DNA of 8,303 bases from Streptosporangiaceae bacterium (GCA_030041195.1 JASHOI010000038.1:1-8303); one strand, 5' to 3'; positions 1-6,358 are shown, counted from the first letter of the stretch. Translations and numbers: made by a program. Notes: a model not told the origin generated them from the sequence alone.

Positions 1-270
1 CAGCCGCACGGTGTTCCACAGCAGCTGGCCGGTGAGCGGCCGGACGATCAGCGCCGCGACCTGCCCGGCACCCGCACCGTGCGCCTCGGTCAGCAGGAAC
101 GCCAGCGGCACGATGACCACCGCGGCGACCATGACGCTGACAGCGGTCAGCGCGGCGGGACGGCCGCGGTGACGGCGGCCGGGGCGCCGCCACCGCCTGG
201 CCGGTGTCGCAGCGACCGGGACCACCACGGCGCTGGAGACCCCCCGCCCGGTCCCGGTCGCCTGGGTCAC
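1..270 (-). CDS. Iron ABC transporter permease, N-terminal part (cut by window edge)
   Basis: This is the first 90 residues of an inner-membrane permease, probably the FbpB-type subunit that moves ferric iron released by the neighbouring binding protein. The GTG start (268-270) overlaps the TGA of the binding-protein gene in a GTGA arrangement, typical of coupled operon genes. An Arg/Pro-rich cytoplasmic leader of about 40 residues is followed by a hydrophobic helix rich in Val, Ala and Leu (about residues 41-60). After it comes a segment ending QLLWNTVRL, which resembles the LxNT(V/L)xL stretch before the next helix in FbpB-like permeases. The EAA loop that contacts the ATPase lies outside the window. 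The family call rests partly on context, because the visible part is short; no ATPase gene is visible here. Confidence 0.72.
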   Translation of the reverse strand, partial: MTQATGTGRGVSSAVVVPVAATPARRWRRPGRRHRGRPAALTAVSVMVAAVVIVPLAFLLTEAHGAGAGQVAALIVRPLTGQLLWNTVRL

Positions 271-1325
271 AGCATCCCCGCCTTTTGCAGCAGCGCGATG
301 GCGGTGGTGCCGTTGCCGAGTTCGGGGACGGTGATGGGGTTGGGCTGGAGCTTCCCGAACGGCGTCTCGGGCGCGGCCGTCTGCACCCCGTCGTCGAGGG
401 GGTACTCGAAGCTGATCGAGTGCGCGATGATCTCCTGCCCCTGCTTGGACACGATGAACGCCAGGAACTCCTGCGCGTCGGCCTTGTTCTTCGACGACTT
501 CAAGATGGCGGCGCCGGAGATGTCCAGCACGTAGCCGGGGTCGCGGGGCGCGAAGTAAGTGATCGCCGAGTGCACGTTAGCGGCCCCGAGCTCGGCCCGC
601 AGCCGGTACCAGTAGTACTGGTTGACCACGCCGAACGCGACCGCGCCGCGGTTGACCTCATCGGCGATCGTCTCGTTGTCGGGGTAGACATGCTGGCCGG
701 CGTTGGCCTTGATGCCCTCCAGCCAGTTGTAGGCGGCGGCCTGGCCGTAGGTGCGGGCGACCGAGGTGACGATCGGCTGGAAGTCGGTCTCCCCGGCGGC
801 GAACGCCAGCTTGCCCTTGTACTTGGGGTTGGCGAGCTGCAGCACGGTGGTGGGCAGCTGCGACTTGCTGATCAGCGACGGGTTGTAGATCAGCACGCTC
901 ACCCGCGCGGAGACGCCGACCCAGTCGCCCTGAGGCGAGTTGTACTTCGCCGGCGTATGGGCGAGCGTCGAGGCGTCGACCGGGGCGAGCAGGCCCAGGC
1001 CCTGCAGGTACTCCAGCACCGGCGAGTTCTCGGTGTAGAACACGTCGGCGATCGGGTGCGCCCGCTCGGCGAGGATCTCATCGGCGAAGGTGTCCTCGTC
1101 GTCGTAGCGGACGTTGACCTTGATGCCGGTCTTCTGCTCGAACGCGGTCACCAGCGACTGGGTGGTCTGCTCGTGCTGGCCGCTGTAGAGCGTGATCGAG
1201 CCCTTGACCGCGGCGCCCGACGCGGCGCCGCACGCGGCCAGCAGCCCGGCCAGCATCGCGAGGACGGCGATGGCCGCCACCCGGCGGGCGGCGCTGCGGT
1301 GGTTGTGTGCTCGTGATGTCTTCAT
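267..1325 (-). CDS. Ferric iron ABC transporter substrate-binding lipoprotein (FbpA/FutA type)
   Basis: This 352-residue protein has a lipoprotein signal: a basic start, a hydrophobic core and a lipobox LLAAC with the lipidated cysteine at residue 32. It should therefore be anchored outside the membrane and deliver iron to the permease encoded next. Landmarks of the FbpA/FutA/SfuA family are visible. The first strand reads ITLYSGQHEQ (44-53), the hinge region contains DVFYTEN (94-100), and the second domain contains FGVVNQYYWYRL (231-242). The adjacent tyrosines there (237-238) correspond to the pair that binds Fe(III) in this family. Length is normal for the family and the frame is intact. 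The ATG overlaps the TGA of the preceding lipoprotein gene by one base (TGATG), so translation is probably coupled. The operon starts at two iron boxes, which supports iron rather than thiamine, polyamine or sulfate as substrate. Confidence 0.9.
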   Translation of the reverse strand: MKTSRAHNHRSAARRVAAIAVLAMLAGLLAACGAASGAAVKGSITLYSGQHEQTTQSLVTAFEQKTGIKVNVRYDDEDTFADEILAERAHPIADVFYTENSPVLEYLQGLGLLAPVDASTLAHTPAKYNSPQGDWVGVSARVSVLIYNPSLISKSQLPTTVLQLANPKYKGKLAFAAGETDFQPIVTSVARTYGQAAAYNWLEGIKANAGQHVYPDNETIADEVNRGAVAFGVVNQYYWYRLRAELGAANVHSAITYFAPRDPGYVLDISGAAILKSSKNKADAQEFLAFIVSKQGQEIIAHSISFEYPLDDGVQTAAPETPFGKLQPNPITVPELGNGTTAIALLQKAGML

Positions 1326-1750
1326 CAGTTCGCTGCTTTCGGGCAGATGGCGTTGACTGCGGCCTCGGCGTCGGATGCCTGCAGCGCCGCGGTGGTGTTG
1401 GCAGCGCCGTCGGTGCTGGCGTACGCCTGGTAGGCGTCGGCGAGCCGCGCCACCGCACGGCGCAGCGCGGTATCGGTGATCGTGAGCTGGCGCAGCGGCA
1501 GAACCTGCGCCTCCGCGTAACCGACGGGATCGGCGGTCGGGTCCGGGCCGTCGGACAGCACGTCAGCCACCAAGGTGCACTGCTGCTGGGTTGCGGTCCC
1601 GAACAGGGTCGTCGATGACGTGGACGATGCCGGCGAAGAACTGCAGGCAGTCAGGAACACTGCGGTCACGGCGCTGAGCGCGAGCACCGTGACCGCTCTT
1701 GCCGATGCCCTGGCACGCCATCGCTGGCGATGCCGGAATACCAGGTGCAT
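1325..1750 (-). CDS. Small putative lipoprotein of unknown function in the iron operon
   Basis: I do not recognise this 141-residue protein. It starts with a basic segment and a hydrophobic helix ending in the lipobox FLTAC (cysteine 36), then a Ser/Thr-rich linker, so export and lipid anchoring are likely. The mature part is about 90 residues and mostly helical, with two more cysteines (about 58 and 136) near its two ends that could form one disulfide. A helix around residues 96-111 (RRAVARLADAYQAYAS) is amphipathic. The ATG at 1748-1750 has a purine-rich GAGGGAG about 12 bases upstream, a rather long spacing. Its stop overlaps the start of the iron-binding protein gene, so it is almost certainly co-expressed with the transporter and may assist iron capture at the cell surface; that role is inferred from context only. 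Confidence 0.75.
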   Translation of the reverse strand: MHLVFRHRQRWRARASARAVTVLALSAVTAVFLTACSSSPASSTSSTTLFGTATQQQCTLVADVLSDGPDPTADPVGYAEAQVLPLRQLTITDTALRRAVARLADAYQAYASTDGAANTTAALQASDAEAAVNAICPKAAN

Positions 1751-1832
1751 GATGGTCGGTCACTCCCTCGGATCAGTTGTGTTGTCAGGTGAATCACCGG
1801 TCTTTGCGGGAGCCCGAACGCGGTCCCGCGGG

Positions 1833-2170
1833 TCAGCCGGGCAGCGTCCGGCCGATCCAGTCGCCGGGCGCTGCTGCGCCGGGCGGGTTGGCGAACACGG
1901 CGCTGGCGGTGTGGTGGTGAACTGCCTCAGTGAGTCGGTTTCGGCCAGCCGGGTGAAGATGGGCAGGAAGCCGGCGGCCAGCGTTCGGTGAACGCGGTGG
2001 TGCCGTTGTTGCAGGAGAAGGCCCGGCGCAGGATCACCGCGCGCTCCGGTGAGCGGCTCTGCCTGGCCGGCCGTGTCGGCGGCCGCGGCGGCGATGGCCT
2101 GGCCCGCGGCGCCGTCGGCCAGCAGCCCGCTGCGCAGCACCGACCGGCGGCTGGTCTGATCGCTGGTCAT
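1833..2170 (-). pseudogene. Decayed DyP-type peroxidase (EfeB-like), internally deleted and frameshifted
   Basis: The remnant begins with a twin-arginine signal (SRRSVLRSGL near residues 7-16, then an Ala-rich stretch). After the signal and 'EPLTGAR' the reading moves by one base (about 2036-2039) into a frame giving VILRRAFSCNNGTTAFTERW. It then jumps back at about 1970-1985 to give GFLPIFTRLAETDSLRQFTT. One more single-base shift (about 1912) gives HTASAVFANPPGAAAPGDWIG and a TGA at 1833-1835. Joined, these pieces match the C-terminal region of secreted DyP peroxidases, where RILRRSYSY..., a segment ending in ...FIPIQ.RLAE.D.L and a final VPPG are typical. Roughly 300 residues of the usual 400, including the GxxDG motif and the haem-ligand histidine, are missing. 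The original frame stays open to 1760 (136 codons), but the product could not be a peroxidase. The ATG overlaps the stop of the upstream lipoprotein gene (ATGA). Family assignment is from memory of the motifs. Confidence 0.75.
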
Positions 2171-3399
2171 GCGTGCAGCAGATCGAGCACGTTGGTGCCG
2201 TCGTTGACGAACAGCACGCCGGTGCCTGCCTGGTTGACGGCGACGTCGAACAGGTCGCCGTTGCCGGGTGGCTCCTGGCCGATGTCGTCGTCGGCGTAGA
2301 ACTCGCCTACCTGTTTGCCGCCCGGGGTGATCTCTACGATCTTGCCGTTGGTGGCGTTGGCTGCCAGCAAATCCCCGCCGGGCGCCAACGCCAGCCCCAG
2401 CGGGTTGGCCAGCTGCCCGCCACTGGTCAGCACGGTGCCGGTCCCGCCGGACGTGGCCCTGGTCAGCGCGTCCGGAATGGCCGCGATCGAGTTACCCACG
2501 TTGTTGGCGACATACAGCGTCCCGTCCGCGCCGAGCGCGAGCCCGGTCGGGCCCTTGATGAACGCCGAGGCGTCCGGCTGTTCGCCGAAGCCGCTGGCGA
2601 CGACGGTCTCGGCCGTCACTTTCGGCGGCGCGGTCGTGCTCTCGGCCAGGGTGAGCCGGACCACGTCGCCCCTGTCGATCTGGGTCGTGTCCGGGGTGAC
2701 GCCGAACAGCGTGTTGGCCACGAACAGCGTCGCGGTCGCGCCATTGTCGCTGACCGCCGCGTCCCACGGCCCGTCCAGGTACGGCGCGGAGATGGTGCCA
2801 GCCAGCTTGCCGTCCGCGGACAGCTCGATCAGGCAGCCGGCCCCGGCAGAGTAGATCTGGCCGTTCGCGCTTGGCAGGCTGCCGACGATCACCCACCCGG
2901 TCTTCAGCTGCACCATCGCCGTGGTCAGCCCGACCCCGCCCGGGCAGCCAGCGATGCTCTGCGGCAACTGGGCGAAGACGCTGAACTGCCCATCGGGGTG
3001 CAGGTTCACGATCGTGGTGCCTGTGCCCTGGTCGTCGGACGCGTTGTTGAAGTTGTCCACCAGCACGTCACCGGCCTGCACCGTCCCGACCGTCTGGGTC
3101 ACCGGCCAGATCGCGTACGGGTTCACGTCGCCGTTCACCGGGGTCGTGGAACCCAGCACGCTGACCGTGGTCTTGCCGGCCAGGAACGAGCCGGCCGCCG
3201 GCGTCAGCGAGGTCCCCGCCGCCGCGTTCTCGGCCGCGTACGCCGAGTTGGCCGACGTCCCCACCTCGGTGCCCTTCAGGCCTTGCGGCGTGGCCGAGCC
3301 AGAACCCGACCCGCAGCCAGCCACCCCCAGGCAGGCGGCCGCCAGCGCCACCGCAGCAGCGGAGCCGGACCGCCAGGGCAGGGATCCGGGCAGACGCAT
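2167..3399 (-). CDS. NHL-repeat-like beta-propeller lipoprotein, first gene of the iron operon
   Basis: This 410-residue protein has a lipoprotein signal with lipobox LGVAGC (cysteine 29) and a Gly/Ser-rich linker, so it should sit on the outer face of the membrane. The mature part is beta-rich with repeated NHL-like units. Clear examples are GPTGLALGADGTLYVANN (283-300) and NPLGLALAPGGDLLAANA (332-349), and similar blades recur around 212-230 and 384-402. Two cysteines (152 and 189) could pair. Such propellers usually serve as binding or scaffolding domains; a substrate cannot be read from the sequence. The ATG is preceded at 7 bases by GAAGGAG, which fixes the start. Its TGA overlaps the peroxidase start. 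Its position as first gene behind two iron boxes implies iron-repressed expression and a role linked to iron or haem capture, which is inference. Confidence 0.82.
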   Translation of the reverse strand: MRLPGSLPWRSGSAAAVALAAACLGVAGCGSGSGSATPQGLKGTEVGTSANSAYAAENAAAGTSLTPAAGSFLAGKTTVSVLGSTTPVNGDVNPYAIWPVTQTVGTVQAGDVLVDNFNNASDDQGTGTTIVNLHPDGQFSVFAQLPQSIAGCPGGVGLTTAMVQLKTGWVIVGSLPSANGQIYSAGAGCLIELSADGKLAGTISAPYLDGPWDAAVSDNGATATLFVANTLFGVTPDTTQIDRGDVVRLTLAESTTAPPKVTAETVVASGFGEQPDASAFIKGPTGLALGADGTLYVANNVGNSIAAIPDALTRATSGGTGTVLTSGGQLANPLGLALAPGGDLLAANATNGKIVEITPGGKQVGEFYADDDIGQEPPGNGDLFDVAVNQAGTGVLFVNDGTNVLDLLHA

Positions 3400-3406
3400 C
3401 GCGAAG

Positions 3407-3413
3407 CTCCTTC
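3407..3413 (-). promoter_or_regulatory. Ribosome binding site of the iron operon's first gene
   Basis: GAAGGAG on the minus strand lies seven bases before the ATG at 3399. It is the only strong Shine-Dalgarno sequence at a gene start in this operon. The following genes mostly start by overlap with the preceding stop codon. Confidence 0.7.
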
Positions 3414-3431
3414 CCGGTTCCGAGAGCCGGT

Positions 3432-3437
3432 GTTATG
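3432..3437 (-). promoter_or_regulatory. Candidate -10 element of the iron operon
   Basis: CATAAC on the minus strand resembles the TAnAAT-type -10 and would place the transcript start about 25 bases before the ribosome binding site region. No good -35 is visible; that area is occupied by the iron boxes. A repressor bound there would block polymerase. Only one hexamer supports this. Confidence 0.35.
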
Positions 3438-3454
3438 AGGCAAGGCTTCCCTAA
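3436..3454 (-). promoter_or_regulatory. Iron box 1 (DtxR/IdeR/DmdR operator, promoter-proximal)
   Basis: Read on the plus strand, TGAGGCAAGGCTTCCCTAA matches 14 of 19 positions of the DtxR/IdeR consensus TTAGGTTAGGCTAACCTAA. It overlaps the edge of the candidate -10. Iron-loaded regulators of this family repress uptake genes through such boxes. It is the weaker of the two boxes. Confidence 0.6.
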
Positions 3455-3455
3455 C

Positions 3456-3474
3456 TAAGGCGAGGCTAACCTAA
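3456..3474 (-). promoter_or_regulatory. Iron box 2 (DtxR/IdeR/DmdR operator, strong match)
   Basis: On the minus strand the site reads TTAGGTTAGCCTCGCCTTA, matching 16 of 19 consensus positions with the left half-site perfect. Its centre is 20 bp from that of iron box 1, about two helical turns, so two regulator dimers or dimer pairs could bind side by side. It lies where the -35 of the operon promoter should be. Confidence 0.8.
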
Positions 3475-3730
3475 CAGCGTCGTGACGTACCGGGCAAGGA
3501 TTTCGCCCAAAGAGCGGGAAGCGGCCCACCAGCGACCCGCACCGTGAGCAGGCTGACTGGGCCGCACACCGTCAGCGCTCCCCTAGCTGGACACGAGCGG
3601 CAACGGAAACAGCAATGGTCGTGAAGGCAGCCCACCAGCCAGTCAGGGACGCCGCCGCTGATGTGCGCCACCGTGTACGTCGCCACGCTGTAACCGTCGC
3701 CGGCTGGACGTCGCGGCGTACCTTGCGGGA
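3475..3730. other. Stretch without a recognisable gene
   Basis: Open frames exist on both strands (for example a minus-strand frame of about 87 codons), but none has a convincing start, composition or motif. No clear terminator hairpin with a U-run was seen. The region separates the iron operon promoter from the minus-strand genes that end to its right. Confidence 0.5.
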
Positions 3731-4192
3731 TCACCGATGTGCGTGGTCACCGACCCCGCCGACTGCCCGCCAACGGCGCTGCACTAGACCAATGCCCGAC
3801 GGCGGACACTCGGTGACCACCATCCGCGAGTGGACCCGCTGTCGCAGGGCCATTAGGGCGGATGGCCCGCCGATGGCCTGAGCGCCACGGGGCCAGTGGC
3901 GGTCGGCCGGGCACGAGATATCCCTGTCACCTGGGCTCCGTGAGCGAGCATTACCCATTACGGCCCCGCGCAGACCATTTCGGCTGTCTACCTGCTCCTC
4001 CGTTGTCTGCTGGGTTGCCTGACGGTGCTGACGCGCAACCAGGTGTCCACGGGCGCTGAGTTGGTGCTGCTGCGACATGAGAACGTGGCCTTCCGCCGCT
4101 AGGTCGGCCAGCTCCGATATCCGGCGCCTGGCCAGCCAACCAGCACCGAAGGCCACCGCCGTCGGCCCGGCCCAGAGCCAGGCCCAGCCCAC
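3731..4192 (-). CDS. Possible small membrane protein after the chemotaxis receptor
   Basis: This candidate gene of 153 codons starts at a GTG 10 bases after the TAG of the receptor gene, with AGAGG just before it. The N-terminus is a Trp-rich transmembrane helix (VGWAWLWAGPTAVAFGAGWL). It is followed by RRRISELADLAAEGHVLMSQ and a Gln/His-rich helical stretch (about residues 21-70) with codons favouring G/C in the third position. The second half (Arg-rich, MGNARSRSPGD onward) looks less protein-like and the true end may have been lost. Topology by the positive-inside rule suggests a cytoplasmic coil. I do not recognise the family. The frame stays open upstream to 4282 inside the receptor gene, but that part is most likely a shadow. 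It could be a non-coding chance frame. Confidence 0.35.
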   Translation of the reverse strand: MGWAWLWAGPTAVAFGAGWLARRRISELADLAAEGHVLMSQQHQLSARGHLVARQHRQATQQTTEEQVDSRNGLRGAVMGNARSRSPGDRDISCPADRHWPRGAQAIGGPSALMALRQRVHSRMVVTECPPSGIGLVQRRWRAVGGVGDHAHR

Positions 4193-4202
4193 ACCACCAC
4201 CT

Positions 4203-5390
4203 CTAGGGCATATTGGGCTGGTGCCTCGCCGCCCAAGTCGCCCAGTCGCCGAGAGCCTGGAGCCGGATGCCTGCCTCGGCATTGCTGGCGTCTGGCGTGT
4301 GCTGCAGGGCGGTGTTTAGGTCACCGACGAGCGCTTCGAGTCGTTCGGCGTGGGCGAAGCGCAGCTGCTGCCCGGTCTCCAGCTCTTCAGTGGCGGTGCG
4401 GATCTCTTGCAAGGCGGTGTCCACCTGATCAGCGGCCGATTTCTGTTGCCCGGTGGCAAGGACCGAGTCCTCCAGCATCCCCGCTGCCGACCGCATTAGC
4501 TCGCTGACCTGGTCGGCCTGGCGGGCACCTTGCTCGGTCGCAGTGATCATTGCACTCACCTCGCCTTGCACGGCCGCGATGATCGCGCTGATCGAATCGG
4601 TCGACTGGATCGACCGCTGCGCCAGGTTGCCCACCTCACCCGCCACCACGCCGAAGCCTCTGCCCGCCTCACCCGCCCTGGCCGCCTCGATCTCAGCGTT
4701 CAGCGCCAGCAGACTGGTCTGGCCGGTGAACTGGTTCAGCAACTCCAAGATCTTGCCGATCTCACCGGCGCGCTCTCCCAGCGCCAGCGCACCCGCAGCG
4801 ATGGCCCCGGCCTGCTGGTGCATCTCACCCATCGTGTCCTGCACTTGCTCAGCGGCCTTGCCCGCTGCGCGGGTGTTGCCAGCGATCGAGCCAGCGCTGT
4901 CAGCCAGCTCCTGCATCGTCGCTGACGTCTGGGCAACCGACCCCGACATCTTCGTTGTCCGCGCGACCGCATCGGCTGCCCTGCTGCGGATCTGCCCGGC
5001 AATCTCGCCCAGCACCGACACCGTCGAGTGCACGAGCGCAACCAGCTCATCACGCTGACCTGCCGTGACCCGGCGATCCTCAGCCTGCGCCCGGGCCTGC
5101 GTCTTCAGATGCGTCAGGGACCAGGCGAACCCGGCAACGGCAAACACGGCCAGCACCGTGGCCGTGACCCCAGCCCACAAGGCCTCGGACTGCGCGGAAG
5201 TTGCGGCCGCTTCAGCGTGCCCCGCCAGCAGGCCAGAACCGTGCAGTCCGTCGGCGACCTCGCCTAGCCGTGCCATGGCCTGGGCACACAGCCACACCGT
5301 CACGATCGCAGCGGCGATGACCAGCGTCCCGATCACCACACCCACAGCCACAACACGGTCCCAGCGCCAGCCCGGCGTTCCATCCGGCAT
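4203..5390 (-). CDS. Methyl-accepting chemotaxis protein (orphan receptor, no HAMP seen)
   Basis: This 395-residue protein senses a signal and controls CheA/CheW activity. Two membrane helices (about 12-34 and 71-93) enclose a short external segment of only about 36 residues. The cytoplasmic part is a long coiled coil rich in Ala, Gln, Ser and Glu. Its hairpin tip carries the family signature [18 protein letters not shown] (224-241) followed by [12 protein letters not shown] start at the ATG at 5390, preceded by a G-rich sequence. The frame continues upstream to 5516, but that part is basic, low in hydrophobicity and unlike a receptor N-terminus. No HAMP domain is apparent between the second membrane helix and the signalling domain. 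In the usually conserved EVRxLA motif the Arg is replaced by Gly (residue 254). No other chemotaxis gene lies in the window. Confidence 0.9.
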   Translation of the reverse strand: MPDGTPGWRWDRVVAVGVVIGTLVIAAAIVTVWLCAQAMARLGEVADGLHGSGLLAGHAEAAATSAQSEALWAGVTATVLAVFAVAGFAWSLTHLKTQARAQAEDRRVTAGQRDELVALVHSTVSVLGEIAGQIRSRAADAVARTTKMSGSVAQTSATMQELADSAGSIAGNTRAAGKAAEQVQDTMGEMHQQAGAIAAGALALGERAGEIGKILELLNQFTGQTSLLALNAEIEAARAGEAGRGFGVVAGEVGNLAQRSIQSTDSISAIIAAVQGEVSAMITATEQGARQADQVSELMRSAAGMLEDSVLATGQQKSAADQVDTALQEIRTATEELETGQQLRFAHAERLEALVGDLNTALQHTPDASNAEAGIRLQALGDWATWAARHQPNMP

Positions 5391-5492
5391 CGCCCCCCGC
5401 CCCCTACCAGGCCGACCGCTAACCCCTTCAGCCTGTCCTTTACCCAGCGAGAGGCCGCCATTACCCCACGTAACAGAACTGCAGCGCTGTTC

Positions 5493-5674
5493 CTGGGATA
5501 GACGACATCGGTCCAACGGTCGGGCAGGAACGAGCAGCCCTCATTGTGGGCTAGCTCACCGAGCCCGGGCTTGACCAGCGCGAGCGGCCCGTTGCTGCCG
5601 GTGTGGAATCGGGCCAACCGTTCGGCCACGCCCACCACGAGGTCGGTTCGCTCGACGACGAACGGGAGCGGAAT
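5493..5674 (-). pseudogene. C-terminal scrap of a LysR-type transcriptional regulator
   Basis: A minus-strand frame reads IPLPFVVERTDLVVGVAERL, then ARFHTGSNGPLALVKPGLGE and [15 protein letters not shown]. This follows the order of the end of LysR-family effector domains: a strand with a TDLVxxVxERLA helix, then a (P)L.LV.PP segment, then W.HPxRxxDPAHRWLR. Only about 60 residues remain. No helix-turn-helix or start is found upstream, and the frame degenerates at both ends. It runs on past 5490 into the region before the chemotaxis gene without a meaningful C-terminus. The assignment is from remembered motif order and is moderately secure. Confidence 0.45.
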
Positions 5675-6032
5675 CCCGCGGCGACCGTGATTTGGCGAGT
5701 GATCTCGAGCTCGACTGGCAACCGGGTCCTGTGGCTTTGATTAGCGTTTCCGGCCATCCGCGAGTGTGGCGGTGACCTGTTCGGCGGCTGCGATGTCTGC
5801 GTCAAGCGGGCGATCCTCGTCGTCATGGGGCAGGGAGCACAGGCACTGCTCGCAGACCGTGCGCAGCGAAGTGCTCGTGGGCTCGGTACCGCGTAGGCGC
5901 AGCGGACGGACCCGCGGCCTCGAGCCGCACTCAGCCTCACGGACTGACTACCGATGGCCGTCGGCCCGGCGTGTCGTTCACGCCGTTTTGAACATCCGGG
6001 GAGGGCACCAGCTAGGGCATCGGCAAAGTCGA
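5675..6032. other. Gene-free stretch with an open tail lacking a start
   Basis: A minus-strand frame, open from 5947 to a TAA at 5741-5743, ends in a protein-like sequence (EQCLCSLPHDDEDRPLDADI followed by AAAEQVTATLADGRKR). It has no start codon after the preceding in-frame stop at 5948-5950. It is probably the remains of another gene that I do not recognise. Next to the transposase remnant, the plus-strand stretch at about 6013-6032 (TAGGGCATCGGCAAAGTCGA) may be the outer end of that insertion sequence. I could not find its partner repeat. Confidence 0.4.
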
Positions 6033-6292
6033 TTAGCAGTTCATGATCGTCTGAAGGGGTCGGCTGGGCCGCCGAGCTTGGTGGCGCAGGGCAGCGGGGT
6101 TGCTGGTTGCCCCGCCCGGCGCAAGATGGTAACGGCCAGGTTGCGGAGGCTCGCCATGATGCGCGGTCCATCGGCGGTTCGTATCTGGCGGCGGTCCTCG
6201 TCGAAGTCCATGTCGCGGATCCAGTACAGGCGGTATTCGATCCCGCAGTGCCCGCGGCAGGCTTTGGCAGGTTCAGGGCGTTCAGCAGGTCT
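6033..6292 (-). pseudogene. ISAs1-family transposase remnant (C-terminus only, frameshifted)
   Basis: From 6250 leftwards the minus strand reads GHCGIEYRLYWIRDMDFDED and then RRQIRTADGPRIMASLRNLA, VTILRRA. This matches the conserved end of ISAs1-family DDE transposases (HWGIENRLHWVRDVTFxED...RTGxAPxVMAxLRNLAIxLLR). A single base is missing at about 6112-6115. After it the text resumes as GATSNPAALRHQARRPSRPL and ends QTIMNC with a TAA at 6033-6035. A weaker match (RPAERPEPAKACRG) extends up to 6292. The N-terminal three quarters of the usual 350-400 residue protein are absent. The remnant stops just before the MarR promoter, so the deletion joined IS debris to the regulator's upstream region. 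Confidence 0.75.
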
Positions 6293-6338
6293 GCCAGGGC
6301 ACTGCAGAGGCTCGCCTCGGTGCCCGGTTGGATGACAC

Positions 6339-6344
6339 TAAGCT
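6339..6344 (+). promoter_or_regulatory. Candidate -10 of the marR-type gene
   Basis: TAAGCT carries the key T, A and final T of the -10 consensus. A start seven bases downstream would fall at the ATG of 6352, giving a leaderless transcript, common in actinobacteria. No convincing -35 or Shine-Dalgarno is seen. Weak on its own; supported by the operator lying right at the predicted start. Confidence 0.35.
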
Positions 6345-6346
6345 TT

Positions 6347-6358
6347 GTGACATGTCAC
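6347..6358. promoter_or_regulatory. MarR-type operator O1 (perfect 12-bp palindrome)
   Basis: GTGACATGTCAC is a perfect inverted repeat that includes the ATG at 6352. The identical sequence recurs at 7026-7037 before the oxidoreductase gene. Dimeric MarR proteins bind palindromes of this kind at their own promoters, so this is most simply the autoregulatory site. Confidence 0.7.

Noticed and set aside
204..1316. Long plus-strand open frame of 370 codons
   Set aside because: It is the antisense shadow of the iron-binding protein gene; the product is Arg/Gly/Val-rich without motifs, while the minus strand has a clear family match.
1760..2170. The 136-codon minus frame as a normal intact gene
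   Set aside because: Only its signal and the stretch around residues 67-86 look like DyP; the rest is Pro/Arg-rich, and the proper continuation is found in other frames, so it is a broken gene.
2173..3438. Long plus-strand open frame of 421 codons
   Set aside because: Antisense shadow of the NHL-like lipoprotein; low-complexity Arg/Gly/Val composition typical of high-GC shadows.
3471..3734. Minus-strand 87-codon frame starting at a GTG overlapping the preceding stop
   Set aside because: It has no recognisable motif, an odd Cys-rich composition, and runs into the iron box region.
5391..5516. Upstream extension of the chemotaxis receptor to 5516
   Set aside because: The extra 42 residues are basic and Gly-rich with no receptor character; the ATG at 5390 is followed shortly by the first membrane helix.
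5551..6171. Minus-strand 206-codon frame
   Set aside because: It crosses the transposase remnant in the wrong frame and the LysR-like scrap in another; it is a composite of debris, not one gene.
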